Positions 6,993 to 14,651 of a stretch of 17,222 nt of DNA are shown piece by piece. This stretch comes from JAADHY01 sp964428935 (lineage in GTDB: Bacteria > Planctomycetota > Planctomycetia > Planctomycetales > Planctomycetaceae). Location of the stretch: positions 1-17,222 of the forward strand of contig CAYSAG010000086.1 in assembly GCA_964428935.1 (NCBI GenBank), given 5' to 3'. The notes under the pieces were generated by a model. It had not been told where the DNA came from and ran no database searches. It saw only the letters and a program-made list of their open reading frames with translations. Each line of letters begins with the position of its first letter. The stretch's first letter is position 1. Position numbers and translations under genes: made by a program.

Positions 6993-8423
6993 TCAGGCCC
7001 GAATGACGTACGGTTCCCGCTGCGGCCGACTGAGCATGCGGTTGGCTTCTTCGTCGCCAACGATTTGCTCTTTTGCAGGGTCCCACCGGATTGGCCGTTC
7101 CAGTCTCAGTGAAATGTTCGTCAAGTGGCAAGCCGTGACCGTGCGGTGCTGAATCCGGACCGGCGAAACCGGCTCCTTTCTTTCCCGCACGCATTGGAAG
7201 AAATCGGCCATGTGGTCGCTGCTGGGTCGGACTCGCCAAGCGTCCGGCGGCAGCGGGTTCTTCTGCAGCTCCTCGGCCGCCTTCCCGTACACGCCACCAC
7301 GGTTGACGAAAATTCGTCCCTTCTCGCCGATGAACATGATGCCGTTGCGGCCGAACGTCTTGATTTCCTCGGGCACGTCGCGTCCAAACAGCCATTCAAT
7401 CTGCTCGGGCGTCGTCTCTTCGTGTTTCTCGACCGTCCCGTAGAACCGACGGTCGTTCAAGGCCGCGAAGTAAAGCAGCTCGACCCCGTTCGGGTACTCC
7501 ATTCGGGCAAAGAACCGGTCCGGCGTGTTGTAGCACTGAGGCCGTCCGTGGTTGGGGAACAAGGCACGCGCTTCAACAAGAACCGGGCCAGTCAATTCGC
7601 AGTCCATGCCCCAGTGAGCGATGTCCATGTGGTGGTTGCCCCAGTCGGTAATGATTCCTCCGGCGTACTCGTACCACCAGCGGAAATTCTTGTGGGTCCG
7701 CTGACGGCAGTAGGGGCGTTCGGGGGCTTGGCCCTGGTAGAGGTCCCAGTCGAGTTCTTTCGGCACCGGCTCGGGCGGGAAGGGACCTCCTTTGGTGCTG
7801 AAGTACGGCAGAGCCACCCAGACCTGTTTCAGCTTGCCAATGCGTCCGTTCCGGACCAGTTCCACCGCCGTCTGGAACTGCTTCGCGCTGCGCTGCTGCG
7901 TGCCCACCTGAACGACTCGCCCCGTCTCTTCAACCACGCGGCGAAGCAGCTTGCCTTCGTCAATGGTGAGCGTGAGCGGCTTCTCGGTGTAAACGTCCTT
8001 GCCAGCCTTGAGCGCAGCAATGTTAATGAGCGTGTGCCAGTGGTCGGGAGTGGCGTTGACGACGACGTCGATGTCTTCCTTCTCGAGCAGCTCTCGGTAG
8101 TCCTGGTACACCGTGGGCTTTCCGCCGAAGGCCTGACGCGCTCGCTCGGCGTGACGCAGGTCGGCGTCACAGACGGCCACGACGTCGCCGAAACGAGCGG
8201 CCTGTTTGGTGTCGGCCATTCCCCGTCCGCCCACGCCGATGGCTGCAATGCGAAGCCGGTCGTTGGGCGACTCGGCTCGCGTCCGATGGCTGCTCCAAAC
8301 GTACGGCACCCAGCAGGCGGCCGTGGCGGCCGCTACGCGCCGCGAGAACTGACGTCGCGTCAGCCGACCGGTGGCTCGAGCGTCCGGAACCGCGCCGTGA
8401 ACAGTTCGCTGTTGCTCAGACAT
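6993..8423 (-). CDS. Tat-exported Gfo/Idh/MocA-family oxidoreductase
   Basis: A 476-residue NAD(P)-dependent dehydrogenase-like protein. The Tat signal LTRRQFSRR (RR at 23-24) is followed by a hydrophobic stretch, with cleavage likely near residue 51. The Rossmann glycine motif AAIGVGGRGMA is at about 60-70. ATPDHWH is at 124-130, and the family signature EKP at 147-149. GGIITDWGNHHMDIAHWGMD in the second half carries the conserved Asp/His positions of the substrate domain. The C-terminal part is the longer type common in planctomycetes. Members oxidise or reduce sugars and cyclitols; this substrate is unknown. Tat export suggests folding with bound nucleotide before transport, as in Zymomonas glucose-fructose oxidoreductase (family knowledge, not seen here). 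The ATG at 8423 has GGGGGAG 4 nt upstream. The stop is TGA at 6993-6995. It is the first gene of a likely two-gene operon with the tandem metallo-hydrolase. Confidence 0.92.
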   Translation of the reverse strand: MSEQQRTVHGAVPDARATGRLTRRQFSRRVAAATAACWVPYVWSSHRTRAESPNDRLRIAAIGVGGRGMADTKQAARFGDVVAVCDADLRHAERARQAFGGKPTVYQDYRELLEKEDIDVVVNATPDHWHTLINIAALKAGKDVYTEKPLTLTIDEGKLLRRVVEETGRVVQVGTQQRSAKQFQTAVELVRNGRIGKLKQVWVALPYFSTKGGPFPPEPVPKELDWDLYQGQAPERPYCRQRTHKNFRWWYEYAGGIITDWGNHHMDIAHWGMDCELTGPVLVEARALFPNHGRPQCYNTPDRFFARMEYPNGVELLYFAALNDRRFYGTVEKHEETTPEQIEWLFGRDVPEEIKTFGRNGIMFIGEKGRIFVNRGGVYGKAAEELQKNPLPPDAWRVRPSSDHMADFFQCVRERKEPVSPVRIQHRTVTACHLTNISLRLERPIRWDPAKEQIVGDEEANRMLSRPQREPYVIRA

Positions 8424-8427
8424 GTCG

Positions 8428-8439
8428 CTCCCCCTTTTA
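8428..8439 (-). promoter_or_regulatory. Ribosome binding site TAAAAGGGGGAG of the oxidoreductase gene
   Basis: This 12-mer is identical to the one in front of the YugP-type gene. It ends only 4 nt before the ATG at 8423, a somewhat short spacing. Confidence 0.6.
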
Positions 8440-8823
8440 CTTCCTCGCTTTCTCGCCGCAGTTCAGGCGGCCATTGGACCAGACCTCCTAGCGGCTCGGA
8501 CACTGGCCCTGAGCTCGGTCCTGTTTTCGAGCCGCCTCCTCCGCTTGCCGACAGAGATCGGTTCCTTCGACCAGAGTACCGCTGCTCGGCCGACGCGGCA
8601 ACGAAGCAGCGGCGAAGGCGTGCTTGGGCGGGCGAGTGGCTGAGCCGCAGAGCCCGCACGTCGGCGCGCACGGTCCGGGTGAACGCGGACGCTGTCGATT
8701 GATTGCCGACGTCGGGCGGGACGGGCGCGTCGAGGCGGGGCGTCCGGCGTCGGACAGGTGGCTCGAGACGAAGGCCGGCGAGGCCGACGGAGGTGGGCCG
8801 AGGCGGAAGGAAGGCTCCGCGCG

Positions 8824-8847
8824 GTTGTTCTCGAGGCCGCGAGCAAC
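8824..8847 (-). terminator. Candidate hairpin downstream of the ERYGH gene
   Basis: GTTG (8824-8827) pairs with CAAC (8844-8847) and CTCG (8830-8833) with CGAG (8840-8843). There is a 2-nt bulge and a 6-nt loop. It lies 65-88 nt beyond the stop codon of the ERYGH gene on the minus strand. No T tract follows, so it is a weak candidate. Confidence 0.22.
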
Positions 8848-8911
8848 GTCCGCGACGTGTCCGGTCGCGTCTCAACACCACGCCGCGCCGTCGGTCGGCG
8901 AAGGTGGACCA

Positions 8912-9973
8912 CTACGGGAAAATGAACACGAGCGCCGTCCACACACCCGCCTCGCGCAAAGCGGCCTCCAGGTTGAACGGAATCTGGTAGTACTTCTTCG
9001 GAGCGCAGTCGCCGGGACGGTAGTAGCCCAGCGGGTAGATTTTCTTCCGCACCGGGTCAATGGTCATTTGGTACGGAAGTCCGACCAACTGGACGCCGAA
9101 CTTGGCGACCGAGACGAACGGCTGAATGAGGTCGCCGTGCGAGTGGCCGTAACGCTCCAACGGGACGTCCTCGAAGTACAACGGGTTGTAGTGAATGTTC
9201 GACGCGACCCACGGAAAGAGCCGCTCCTGGAACGTCCGACCCTTGAACGGCTCGCGAGCGAACCGGATCTCCTCCGGGCACACCAGCGCCGTCTGGTCCG
9301 ACTTCGCCTGACAGCGCGGGTCTTTCGGGCGTGGACACAAGTTCGCGCAAGGGTTGTTGCGACGCGTTTCCGGGTCCGGTTCGTAGTCTTCGTACGGCAG
9401 AATTTCGGTGATTTTTTTCAACTGCTTCGGGTCACGAGCCGGTTCAGGGTACTGCTGCGGCGGCTGGGGCTGGCGGAACGACACGTACTCCGACCAGCGT
9501 TTCTCCACGGCCGACGCCGGCAACAACTTGACCGACTCGTCGGGGAAAGGCGGTGCGGCGGCCGACGGGCTCGAGCCTGAAGCGGCTTGGGCCGTGACTT
9601 CGGTTTTGCGAGCCGTGCGGCGTTGTTTCTTGGCATGCCGGCGCTCCGTGGCCGTCGGCAGCCACTCCTTGGCTCGCTCGGCCCACCTCTTTTCCGGCGA
9701 CCGGCGTTTCAAACGCTCCAGCGGCGACAGACGGCCGTCCGACTCGGCCCGTTGCTCCGACCGACCGGCTTGCCCGGTCGGAGCCGTGCTGCGCGTCGAA
9801 GCAACTGGCCGCTCGGGAGCCGGCGGAACAGACAGGTCTTCGGCGGACACGGCGGTCCACCCCACACCCAGCCACAGGCCGACCGCCAGCACAGACACGC
9901 CCAAGCTAGACCGTTTCGACCGGAGCGTACTCGGTGGTGTAGTTCGGTGCCTCCTGGGTAATGGCGATGTCAT
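8912..9973 (-). CDS. Secreted Cys-rich protein with ERYGH motif, planctomycete-type, function unknown
   Basis: A 353-residue protein of unknown function. The basic N-terminus (RRHR, RSKR) is followed by a hydrophobic core (VSVLAVGLWLGVGWTAVSA), so it is probably exported. A low-complexity region rich in Arg, Ser, Ala and Pro follows. The folded C-terminal half carries NNPCANLCPRP and LVCPEEI (paired cysteines), then YFEDVPLERYGH and LGYYRPGDCAPKKYY. From memory, the ERYGH and LGYYRPGxCAP blocks recur in uncharacterised planctomycete proteins; I know no function for them. The ATG at 9973 overlaps the end of guaB by 68 bp but has AGGGAG 10 nt upstream, the same sequence and almost the same spacing as guaB. 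A GTG at 9898 would avoid the overlap but has no ribosome site and would shorten the basic n-region. The frame to 10084 is rejected. Probably co-transcribed with guaB. Confidence 0.72.
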   Translation of the reverse strand: MTSPLPRRHRTTPPSTLRSKRSSLGVSVLAVGLWLGVGWTAVSAEDLSVPPAPERPVASTRSTAPTGQAGRSEQRAESDGRLSPLERLKRRSPEKRWAERAKEWLPTATERRHAKKQRRTARKTEVTAQAASGSSPSAAAPPFPDESVKLLPASAVEKRWSEYVSFRQPQPPQQYPEPARDPKQLKKITEILPYEDYEPDPETRRNNPCANLCPRPKDPRCQAKSDQTALVCPEEIRFAREPFKGRTFQERLFPWVASNIHYNPLYFEDVPLERYGHSHGDLIQPFVSVAKFGVQLVGLPYQMTIDPVRKKIYPLGYYRPGDCAPKKYYQIPFNLEAALREAGVWTALVFIFP

Positions 9974-11399
9974 GAGGATGGTTCTCCCTAACCGTTGCGG
10001 GCGTGATTCGAATGAAGCGGGGTTTGGTGCGCAACTCCTCAATCGTCCGAACGCCCAAGTAGCCCATTCCGGCCCGCAGACCACCGATCAACTGGTACAT
10101 GAAGTTGTGCAGCGGGCCTTTGTAGGGAACTCGGCCTTCGACCCCCTCCGGCACCAATTTTTGCGCCGCGCCGCGGCCGTCCTCACCCGGACGCCCCTGA
10201 CGGTACCGCTCGCTGCTTCCCTTGACCATGGCTCCCAGTGACCCCATGCCGCGGTACCGTTTGAAGCTGCGTCCCTGGTACAGGATCAGCTCACCCGGGC
10301 TTTCTTCCAGACCGGCCAGCAGACCACCCAGCATGACCGTGTGAGCGCCAGCCGCCAGCGCCTTGGTCACGTCGCCGCTGTAACGGATTCCGCCGTCGGC
10401 AATGACCGGAATGCCACGGCCTTCCAGGGCTTTGGCCGCGCTGGCGATCGCCGTCAGTTGCGGCACGCCGACGCCCGAGATGACTCGGGTCGTGCAGATT
10501 GAGCCAGGACCAATGCCGACCTTGACCGCGTCGGCTCCCGCGTCCGCCAGGTCCCTGGCTCCGTCGGCCGTCGCCACGTTACCGGCAATCAGCTGCAGCT
10601 CCGGCCACTGCCTCTTGATCTGCCGGACGGTTTCGAGCACGTTTTTCGAGTGCCCGTGGGCGCTGTCGACGACGATGACGTCTACGCCCTTCTCGATCAG
10701 CCGCTCGACTCGCTCGAAGTCGTAGACGCCCACCGCCGCTCCCACGCGCAGCCGGCCTCGCGAGTCCTTCGAGGCCTTCGGGAAGCGCAAATTCTTGTCT
10801 ATGTCTTTTATCGTGATTAATCCCTTCAGACTGTATTCTTCGTCAACGAGTAAAAGTTTCTCGACCTTATTTTCCAGCAAAATCCGCTGTGCTTGCTGCA
10901 GGTCCGTGTTCTCCGGGGCGGTCACCAGGTTGTCCTTGGTCATGACTTGCTCGACCGGCAAGTCCATCGATTCGAGGAACCGCAGGTCTCGCCGCGTCAA
11001 AATTCCCCTCAGTTTCCCATTTTCCGTAATCGGAACGCCGCCGATGTTCCGTTCGTCCATGATTCGCTTGGCCTCACCCACCGTGGCCGTCGGAGGCAGC
11101 GTGACCGGGTCGACAATCACCCCGTGTTCGCTCCGTTTCACCCGCTCGACTTCCAAAGCCTGCTGTTCAATGGACATGTTCTTGTGAATGATGCCGATGC
11201 CGCCCTCTTGAGCCAGCGCGATGGCCATTTCGCTCTCGGTCACCGTGTCCATGGGGCTGCTGACAATGGGAATGTTCAGGGGAATGACGCGGGTCAGCAG
11301 CGTACTCACGTCGACTTCGCTGGGCATGACGTCGCTGTACGCCGGCTCCAGCAACACGTCGTCGAACGTCAGGCCCTGGTACACGATTCGGTCTTGCAT
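9906..11399 (-). CDS. guaB: Inosine-5'-monophosphate dehydrogenase
   Basis: Converts IMP to XMP with NAD+, the committed step of GMP synthesis, in the cytoplasm. The 497 residues match the bacterial family in length. The TIM barrel begins with LTFDDVLLEPAYSD. Two CBS domains sit at about 93-205. The barrel resumes with VDSAHGHS (245-251). The catalytic loop GPGSICTTRV has Cys302. GGIRYSGD (336-343) contributes phosphate binding. The flap region with KLVPEGVEGRVPYKG is at about 414-428. All key residues are present. The ATG at 11399 has AGGGAG 9 nt upstream; the stop is TAG at 9906-9908. Codon use is unlike its neighbours in places: residues 174-203 are written in AT-rich codons (TTA, ATA, AAT). 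It follows ksgA by 70 bp and overlaps the next gene, so the three are likely one operon. Confidence 0.98.
   Translation of the reverse strand: MQDRIVYQGLTFDDVLLEPAYSDVMPSEVDVSTLLTRVIPLNIPIVSSPMDTVTESEMAIALAQEGGIGIIHKNMSIEQQALEVERVKRSEHGVIVDPVTLPPTATVGEAKRIMDERNIGGVPITENGKLRGILTRRDLRFLESMDLPVEQVMTKDNLVTAPENTDLQQAQRILLENKVEKLLLVDEEYSLKGLITIKDIDKNLRFPKASKDSRGRLRVGAAVGVYDFERVERLIEKGVDVIVVDSAHGHSKNVLETVRQIKRQWPELQLIAGNVATADGARDLADAGADAVKVGIGPGSICTTRVISGVGVPQLTAIASAAKALEGRGIPVIADGGIRYSGDVTKALAAGAHTVMLGGLLAGLEESPGELILYQGRSFKRYRGMGSLGAMVKGSSERYRQGRPGEDGRGAAQKLVPEGVEGRVPYKGPLHNFMYQLIGGLRAGMGYLGVRTIEELRTKPRFIRITPATVRENHPHDIAITQEAPNYTTEYAPVETV
9984..9989 (-). promoter_or_regulatory. Ribosome binding site AGGGAG inside guaB for the ERYGH gene
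   Basis: AGGGAG, read on the minus strand, lies 10 nt before the ATG at 9973 and within the guaB coding sequence. It is the main support for the overlapping start. Confidence 0.45.
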
Positions 11400-11469
11400 G
11401 ACTGGCTACTCCCTGGCTAGAGCTTGTCGATTGTTTTCGTTGCCGAGCTGACGAAGTTCGCCCCTGGGG

Positions 11470-12408
11470 TCACTCCGTTGCGGCCCCGTCCCCCACTTGC
11501 GCCCGCTGTTGGATGGCTCGCCGCAGACGGTTCGATAGCTCGACCAGCGTCTCCACCGGAAGGTCCTCGGCTCGCGTCGTGCGGTCCAGTCCCAAGCCCT
11601 CCAGCACCGCGTCCACGTCAGGCTTCTCCAGCTGCTTGCGGTACATGCCGACCACGACCCGCCGCAGGAACTTGCGCCGCTGGTGAAACAGTCGCCGCAA
11701 AAAGTCGTGGAAAAACTCACGGTCCTCAATCAGCCGCCGTTTTTCCGGGGCTGGGAAAATTCGCAAAATGGCAGAGTGAACCTTGGGACGGGGCCAGAAC
11801 ACCTGCGGCGGCATGCGTTTCATGATCTTGGGCTGGGATTGAGACTGGACCCAAACCGACAACGCACCGTACTGCGACGTCCCCGGCTTGGCGGTGATTT
11901 TCTCGGCCAGCTCCCACTGAATCGTCACGACCATTCGTTCCCACGGCAGGTCGGTTCCGATCAAGTTCGAAATGACCGGCGTGGCGATGTTGTACGGCAA
12001 ATTCGACACCAGTTTGAAGCGGCGCTCGGGCGACTTGCCCAGCTCGTACTGCACCAGTTCCAACAGCTCGGGAGCCAGCGCGTTCTTGTTTTTCAAAGCG
12101 TCGCGGTTGATCAGAACCACGTTCGGAAACTCAGCGACTGCCTCCTGCGCCAGCTGAAACATGTGCCGGTCCACCTCGACCGAAATAACCACGGCGGCCT
12201 TCTCGGCCATGAAGCCGGTCAGGCTGCCGGTGCCCGAACCGACTTCCAACACCACGTCGTTCGGCCCCAGCTCCGCCTGCCGGACAATGTACTCCACCAG
12301 GTTCAAGTCGATCAGAAAGTTTTGGCCCAGGTCGGTGCGCGGGTGGAACCCGTGCCGCTCAAACAGGCTAATGAGGTAGGACCGAGTTTGGCGAACGGCT
12401 TCTTTCAT
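11470..12408 (-). CDS. rsmA: 16S rRNA dimethyladenosine transferase (KsgA/RsmA)
   Basis: Uses S-adenosylmethionine to dimethylate two adjacent adenines near the 3' end of 16S rRNA during small-subunit maturation. The 312-residue protein has the N-terminal family motif DLGQNFL (26-32). The SAM-binding loop LEVGSGTGSLT is at 54-64 and the acidic VEVD at 77-80. The catalytic NLPYNIATPV starts at 136. A C-terminal helical domain includes FFHDFLRRLFHQRRKFLRR. It is slightly longer than the usual 270-290 residues, mainly at the C-terminus (ending near GDGAATE). An upstream in-frame TTG at 12465 extends the frame by 19 residues but has no ribosome site. I prefer the ATG at 12408, which begins the normal N-terminus, although its own GGTGG site is weak and about 11 nt away. 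The stop is TGA at 11470-11472. It heads a likely ksgA-guaB-ERYGH unit. Confidence 0.96.
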   Translation of the reverse strand: MKEAVRQTRSYLISLFERHGFHPRTDLGQNFLIDLNLVEYIVRQAELGPNDVVLEVGSGTGSLTGFMAEKAAVVISVEVDRHMFQLAQEAVAEFPNVVLINRDALKNKNALAPELLELVQYELGKSPERRFKLVSNLPYNIATPVISNLIGTDLPWERMVVTIQWELAEKITAKPGTSQYGALSVWVQSQSQPKIMKRMPPQVFWPRPKVHSAILRIFPAPEKRRLIEDREFFHDFLRRLFHQRRKFLRRVVVGMYRKQLEKPDVDAVLEGLGLDRTTRAEDLPVETLVELSNRLRRAIQQRAQVGDGAATE

Positions 12409-12597
12409 GTGGACTGCGACCACCTGCTGGGCAGTCGTCGCGAAAGGAGCTCTCGTCTCGAGCAATTGGCGCGAGCGGTCAGGCTGTCTGCCGGCCCGGT
12501 CAGGTTCCGTCGAGCGGCCAGACGGTCGAGCGGTCCGGATCCGTCGCCGGACAGCCCGTCACGGTTTCGACTTCCCGCTGGCTCGCCGTCTGTACCC

Positions 12598-12619
12598 GAC
12601 GCACACCGCTTGGTGCGTC
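12598..12619 (-). terminator. Hairpin downstream of pssA
   Basis: GACGCAC (12598-12604) is perfectly complementary to GTGCGTC (12613-12619) around an 8-nt loop. It lies 23-44 nt after the pssA stop codon on the minus strand, the usual position for a terminator. No T tract follows. It would separate psd-pssA from the ksgA unit. The rest of the 233-bp gap before ksgA shows only a short direct repeat, GTCGAGCGG. Confidence 0.4.
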
Positions 12620-12641
12620 CGACGCGAAGCCCAACAGTTTG

Positions 12642-13454
12642 TCAAATCGGGTGCGCCTTGTGAAGCCGCCAGGCAACCGCCTTTCCCCACAAAGCTCGGA
12701 CGGGCGAGGCAAACGAGTACCAAGCGAAAATCACCGGCACGGCCATTTCGCGAATGATGTACACGCCGGCGGCTGCGAAAACCAGCTGAATCAGGTGTTG
12801 CCGGCTTCGCTGGCCTCGGAAAAGCTGGTTGAAAATGTGCGGGTAGCGAATTCGCGACACCATGAGGCAGGCGACGGCCAGCGTAAAAAAGGGCAGCACG
12901 ACTTTCAGAGCCGGCAGCACCCATGTGGTCAACTGGTACGCTCGCGGGTCGATTCCAGCCTCGGCCAGTTTCTCCAGCCCGTGCCGGGCAATGGGGAACG
13001 AGGCAATCGTGCCGGCGGCTGCCGGAGACGGCAGGCCGCTGAAAAACTCATGCGTGTCCTCCTCGTCCGTCTCCACGTTGAACCGGGCCAAACGCAGGAC
13101 GGCACAGGTGACGTACAGCGACCCAATGACGAACAGCAGACGGCCGTGGAAGTCGTAGCAGAACTGCAGCATGAGAAACGCCGGGGCCACGCCAAAGCTG
13201 ACCGCGTCGCACAGACTGTCCAGCTCAGCACCGAAGTCCGACGTGTGTCGGGTCCACCGGGCCGCACTGCCGTCCAGAGCGTCGAACAGCATGGCCAGAA
13301 AAATCAGCAACGACGCCACCAGCAGCGGGTCGACTCCGGCCGTCGGTTCCGGACCCACCTTCGCCGCGAAAGTAATGCACCCGAAGCCAGACGCCACGTT
13401 GCCCAGGGTGAGCAACGTCGGCAGCACGGCGAACAGCTTTTGTCGGCGACTCAT
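12642..13454 (-). CDS. pssA: CDP-diacylglycerol--serine O-phosphatidyltransferase
   Basis: Integral membrane enzyme that transfers phosphatidate from CDP-diacylglycerol to serine, giving phosphatidylserine. The 270 residues carry the complete CDP-alcohol phosphatidyltransferase signature DGxxAR(x8)GxxxDxxxD: Asp61, Gly62, Ala65, Arg66, Gly75, Asp79 and Asp83. Several hydrophobic helices surround it (about 46-60, 84-100, then more to the C-terminus). The N-terminal LPTLLTLGNVASGF is typical of the Bacillus-type (type II) enzyme. The ATG at 13454 has AAAAGGA 8 nt upstream. The stop is TGA at 12642-12644. It follows psd by 54 bp on the same strand, and the two products catalyse consecutive steps to phosphatidylethanolamine. 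That context makes serine, rather than inositol or glycerol phosphate, the likely acceptor. Confidence 0.95.
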   Translation of the reverse strand: MSRRQKLFAVLPTLLTLGNVASGFGCITFAAKVGPEPTAGVDPLLVASLLIFLAMLFDALDGSAARWTRHTSDFGAELDSLCDAVSFGVAPAFLMLQFCYDFHGRLLFVIGSLYVTCAVLRLARFNVETDEEDTHEFFSGLPSPAAAGTIASFPIARHGLEKLAEAGIDPRAYQLTTWVLPALKVVLPFFTLAVACLMVSRIRYPHIFNQLFRGQRSRQHLIQLVFAAAGVYIIREMAVPVIFAWYSFASPVRALWGKAVAWRLHKAHPI

Positions 13455-13508
13455 GGGCCTGGTCCTTTTCCGAGCGTGCGGCCGCTTTTCGGCTCGCCCA
13501 GCACCGTG

Positions 13509-14651
13509 CTAACGGGCAGGCGGACCGACCCCCGTTTTGTCTGACGGCGCGGACTCGTCCGCGTACCGGACTGCCGCGTACCGGGCCACCACGGAACTGC
13601 CTGCTTTCACCGACTGCCCGACTCGGACCAGAATTTCCAGCCCCGGCTCGTCGGGCAGGACCAACTCGGTCCGCGACCCCAGCTTGATCATTCCGAACCG
13701 AGCGCCTCGCGGCAGCTCCTCTCCCGGTCGCACCCAGCACACAATGCGACGGGCAATGGCACCGGCAATCTGCCGCACGACCATTCGCCGGTGCGGCGGC
13801 CGCGTCTCTTCCAGACGCACCGTCAGCTGCTCGTTTTCCCGAGCCGACTCGGGACGCAGCGCGTTGAGAAATTTTCCGCGTCGGTAACGCAGTCCCACCA
13901 CCCGGCAGTCCACCGGCACGCGGTTCAGGTGCACGTCAAAGATTGACAGAAAAATGCCGATTTGGACGGCAGGACCGCCCACAAAGTCCGGCTCGTCCAA
14001 CCGTTCAATCGAAACCACTTTGCCGTCGGCCGGAGCGACCACGACGCCTGCGTCTTGAGGAATTTTGCGAGGCGGGTCGCGGAAGAACCACACGACCAGC
14101 AGTCCCACCACGGCCAAAGCGCCGCTCACGACCCACCAGACGCCCGACCACGGGCCGGCGAGGTGCGTCGCTGCCCAGGCGCTGGCGGCCGCCAGAGCCA
14201 GTGCCCCGCCGCCCCAAATCACCAGCTCGGCCAAGCCGACTCGGGCGAACGGCAAGCGGTCCCGCCACCGGAACGGGTCGTCCCGCTCGTCCCACCAAAA
14301 GCCGCCCTGGTTGCGGTAGTACTTGAGGTCGCGTGGGTCGAGCACCTCGTGAGGGCAACGGTTTTGGTCGCCCCGACGAAGCGAGCGCATTCGCTCGACG
14401 TACCTTTTGCGAAAAGTCCGCAAGTACCAGCGGCGGACGGCTCCCCACACCAGCTCCAATTCCTTGACCACCCCGCCGCCCGGCTGAATGTCCACCAGTT
14501 GTGGGTCGAGCGGCTCGACCGGGGCTCGCTGAAACCGCCCCTGCGCCCCGGCCGCTTCCCCAGCCTTCGGCTGAGCCGTGGCGGGCTGGAGCGACGGTTC
14601 CGTTCCACCGGCTGGTTCGCTCGCACGCGTTGTCGGACCGTTTGGGTTCAC
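13509..14651 (-). CDS. psd: Phosphatidylserine decarboxylase with long N-terminal extension
   Basis: Pyruvoyl-dependent decarboxylase that makes phosphatidylethanolamine from phosphatidylserine at the membrane. The catalytic part is residues 185-363. FFRDPPR is at 189-195, then APADGKVV with Asp209, IFDVHLNRVPVD with His241, and KLGSRTEL, where self-cleavage before Ser326 would form the pyruvoyl group. This is the short type also seen in many bacteria and archaea. Two hydrophobic segments precede it (about 144-162 and 172-190). About 140 further residues lie upstream, including DIQPGGGVV, WYLRTFRKRYVERM, CPHEVLDPRDLKYYRNQGG and FRWRDRLPFARVG. This block looks like a real domain and is absent from standard Psd. 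The GTG start at 14651 is uncertain, with no clear ribosome site. The true start could be nearer DIQPGGG. It is followed after 54 bp by pssA. Confidence 0.9.
   Translation of the reverse strand: MNPNGPTTRASEPAGGTEPSLQPATAQPKAGEAAGAQGRFQRAPVEPLDPQLVDIQPGGGVVKELELVWGAVRRWYLRTFRKRYVERMRSLRRGDQNRCPHEVLDPRDLKYYRNQGGFWWDERDDPFRWRDRLPFARVGLAELVIWGGGALALAAASAWAATHLAGPWSGVWWVVSGALAVVGLLVVWFFRDPPRKIPQDAGVVVAPADGKVVSIERLDEPDFVGGPAVQIGIFLSIFDVHLNRVPVDCRVVGLRYRRGKFLNALRPESARENEQLTVRLEETRPPHRRMVVRQIAGAIARRIVCWVRPGEELPRGARFGMIKLGSRTELVLPDEPGLEILVRVGQSVKAGSSVVARYAAVRYADESAPSDKTGVGPPAR

Larger units (their letters stand above)
8424..8911. other. 488-bp intergenic region, no gene seen
   Basis: This lies between the oxidoreductase start and the end of the ERYGH gene, both on the minus strand. 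Open frames crossing it are Arg/Pro/Ala-rich and unconvincing, and no tRNA or other RNA gene is recognisable. It holds the ribosome site at 8428-8439, a 10-bp palindrome CCGACGTCGG at 8706-8715, and a stem-loop at 8824-8847. The oxidoreductase promoter should lie here, but I cannot place it. Confidence 0.5.

Noticed and set aside
7125..8702. 525-residue open frame on the plus strand
   Set aside because: It is antisense to the Gfo/Idh/MocA-family gene, whose motifs are complete, and has no recognisable domain or ribosome site.
8706..8715. Palindrome CCGACGTCGG as an operator
   Set aside because: It is a single copy about 285 bp from the nearest start. Palindromes of this GC-rich composition are expected by chance.
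11683..12663. 326-residue open frame on the plus strand
   Set aside because: It is antisense to ksgA, whose catalytic motifs are intact; the translation is His/Gln/Arg-rich without motifs.
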